Positions 14,111-14,896 of a stretch of 14,896 bases of DNA are shown in pieces. The notes beneath the pieces are model-generated. The model was given only the letters and a program-made list of their open reading frames with translations, did not search any database and was not told where the DNA came from. Positions within the stretch are counted from its first letter, which is position 1, and every line of letters starts with the position of its first letter. A program made the translations under genes and the position numbers. The stretch is from assembly GCA_965657935.1 (NCBI GenBank), contig CBFHQE010000077.1:1-14896 (forward strand), in the 5' to 3' direction. This DNA comes from Maricaulis sp965657935 (GTDB taxonomy: Bacteria; Pseudomonadota; Alphaproteobacteria; Caulobacterales; Maricaulaceae).

Positions 14111-14132
14111 AGGCAGTGTGATTTGTATAAGC

Positions 14133-14600
14133 ATGACCAAACAGACCCCCGCGCTTCGTCTTTCCGAATACCTTCCGTACCGCCTGGCGATGACGTCCAA
14201 CCGCGTAAGTCGCATGGTCGCACGCGCCTACAGGGCCCGTTTCGGCCTGTCGATCTGGGAGTGGCGCACGCTGGCGATCCTGGGCGAGGGGCGATCGATC
14301 ACTGCGCAGGATCTTGCGGACGTCGCGGCGATGGACAAGGTCGCCGTGTCGCGGGCCGTCAAAAACCTGGTGGAACGGGGTCTGGTCGAGCGTGTTGTGC
14401 ACGAGGGAGACGGGCGTTCGCGCCTGTTGCATCTGACGACCGCAGGCAAGGGCGTCTACCAGGATGTCGTACCCATGGCGCGGGCGGCTGAAGGGCGCTT
14501 GCTTGAGCGTTTGAGCACAGGCGAGCGCGAGCAGCTTGTCCGGTTGTTGGAAAAAGTGCGTGTGAGCGCAGAAGAAGTTCTTGATCAATCCGGCGGCTGA
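14133..14600 (+). CDS. MarR-family winged-helix transcriptional regulator
   Basis: A 155-residue dimeric DNA-binding protein. The N-terminal dimerisation helix is LSEYLPYRLAMTSNRVSRM (10-28), followed by RFGLSIWEWRTLAILGEG. The helix-turn-helix is about 56-83, with recognition helix DKVAVSRAVKNLVERGLV, and the wing is HEGDGRSRLLHLTTAG (90-105). A C-terminal helix closes the dimer interface. I chose the ATG at 14133; the GTG at 14118 would add five residues, and neither has a ribosome site. It diverges from the FAH-maiA operon across 84 bases that contain two perfect inverted repeats. The likely role is autoregulated repression of that operon, relieved by an aromatic or ring-cleavage ligand. 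This regulatory role is inferred from arrangement; the fold is clear. Confidence 0.9.
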   Translation: MTKQTPALRLSEYLPYRLAMTSNRVSRMVARAYRARFGLSIWEWRTLAILGEGRSITAQDLADVAAMDKVAVSRAVKNLVERGLVERVVHEGDGRSRLLHLTTAGKGVYQDVVPMARAAEGRLLERLSTGEREQLVRLLEKVRVSAEEVLDQSGG

Positions 14601-14631
14601 GCTTCGCGGCGAGCGATGCGCCCGGAAGCAA

Positions 14632-14641
14632 NNNNNNNNNN
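14632..14641. other. Run of ten N (assembly gap or uncertain join)
   Basis: Ten undetermined bases. A run of exactly ten is often a fixed-size placeholder, so the true gap length may differ. The PqiA-like frame on the right has lost its continuation here, which suggests real sequence is missing. Confidence 0.95.
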
Positions 14642-14896
14642 TGCTGCGTGCCGAGAACACGATCAGGGCGATGATGAAAACGTCTCCCATCGACCATTTC
14701 CCGAACCATTCCAAACGCCTGATGGTCGAGCGCGGGATTGGACCCGCGCGGTGATTGAGCCGCCACATCCAGACCAGTTTGGCCGTCGGGAAGATTACGG
14801 AGAACGCCCAGACCGCACCTGCGAGCAAATACTCCTCGCCCTCAAGCAGGCTGACACCAACGCCAATGATCGAGTGTTCCCCACGCCAGAATGCAA
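14642..14896 (-). CDS. Paraquat-inducible protein A (PqiA)-like membrane protein, partial
   Basis: The minus-strand frame is open from the right edge (14896) to the N run, about 85 residues, so both ends are missing. The order is a soluble stretch AFWRGEHSIIGVGVSLLEGE, a membrane helix LAGAVWAFSVIFPTAKLVWM, a basic loop with LNHRAG, then RLEWFGKWSMGDVFIIALIV entering a second helix. The pattern 'F-PxxKL' followed by 'GKWSMxDVF' is characteristic of PqiA-family inner-membrane proteins. In the usual family plan at least another helix pair should follow, which is absent between the gap and marR. PqiA proteins work with MCE proteins (PqiB) and the PqiC lipoprotein in envelope lipid homeostasis. 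Here it is about 6.5 kb from the MCE operon, so a link is speculative. Confidence 0.75.

Noticed and set aside
14126..14131. TATAAG as the -10 box of marR
   Set aside because: It is one base from the ATG, so transcription would start inside the gene and remove the conserved N-terminal helix's start codon.
13401..14828. One 475-residue minus-strand ORF joining the PqiA-like and FAH-like parts
   Set aside because: It passes through undetermined bases and antisense to marR. The middle has no similarity to either family, so it is two separate genes.
1..14896. tRNA/rRNA genes, CRISPR arrays, insertion sequences or attachment sites
   Set aside because: Looked for and not seen: no transposase or integrase motifs, no regularly spaced repeats, no cloverleaf-like sequence noticed.

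Overview
The window is GC-rich, densely packed bacterial DNA. It most resembles an alphaproteobacterium of the Caulobacterales/Maricaulales type (Hyphomonas/Maricaulis-like). The case rests on a two-membrane-helix coiled-coil protein resembling the Caulobacter polarity factor TipN, an alphaproteobacterial-style four-gene MCE (Mla/Lin-type) lipid transporter, few strong Shine-Dalgarno sites, and a match to the Caulobacter-type housekeeping promoter. No rRNA, tRNA, CRISPR array, transposase or phage gene was seen.

Layout. (1) Positions 1-3301: the 3' end of a plus-strand SAM methyltransferase meets a minus-strand three-gene operon of GT4 glycosyltransferase, second SAM methyltransferase and prenyltransferase/squalene-cyclase-like toroid protein. 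The three are joined by ATGATG overlaps, and the set looks like a small glycolipid or decorated-metabolite pathway of unknown product. (2) Positions 3424-8103: a plus-strand run begins with an HcaT-like MFS transporter. It continues with the MCE system: STAS-MlaE permease, MlaF ATPase, MlaD/MCE protein and ABC auxiliary lipoprotein. (3) Positions 8100-10502: the minus-strand TipN-like protein and an unrecognised 84-residue small protein. (4) Positions 10648-12757: a DUF418 membrane protein and an exported tandem NTF2-like protein, with several inverted repeats before the latter. (5) Positions 12754-14600: a minus-strand pair of fumarylacetoacetate-hydrolase-family enzyme and zeta-class GST (maleylacetoacetate/maleylpyruvate isomerase), divergent from a MarR regulator. 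The 84-base control region holds two perfect inverted repeats. (6) A run of ten N at 14632-14641 and then a partial PqiA-like membrane protein running off the right edge.

Architecture. Five tandem junctions are 4-base ATGA-type start/stop overlaps. All three convergent gene pairs overlap at their 3' ends (44, 4 and 4 bases), so none has room for an ordinary intergenic terminator. The least explained parts are the glycosyltransferase/methyltransferase/prenyltransferase-like cluster, the small ORF and leader sequences at 10077-10647, and the structured leader at 11845-11947. I found no obviously new defence or mobile system.
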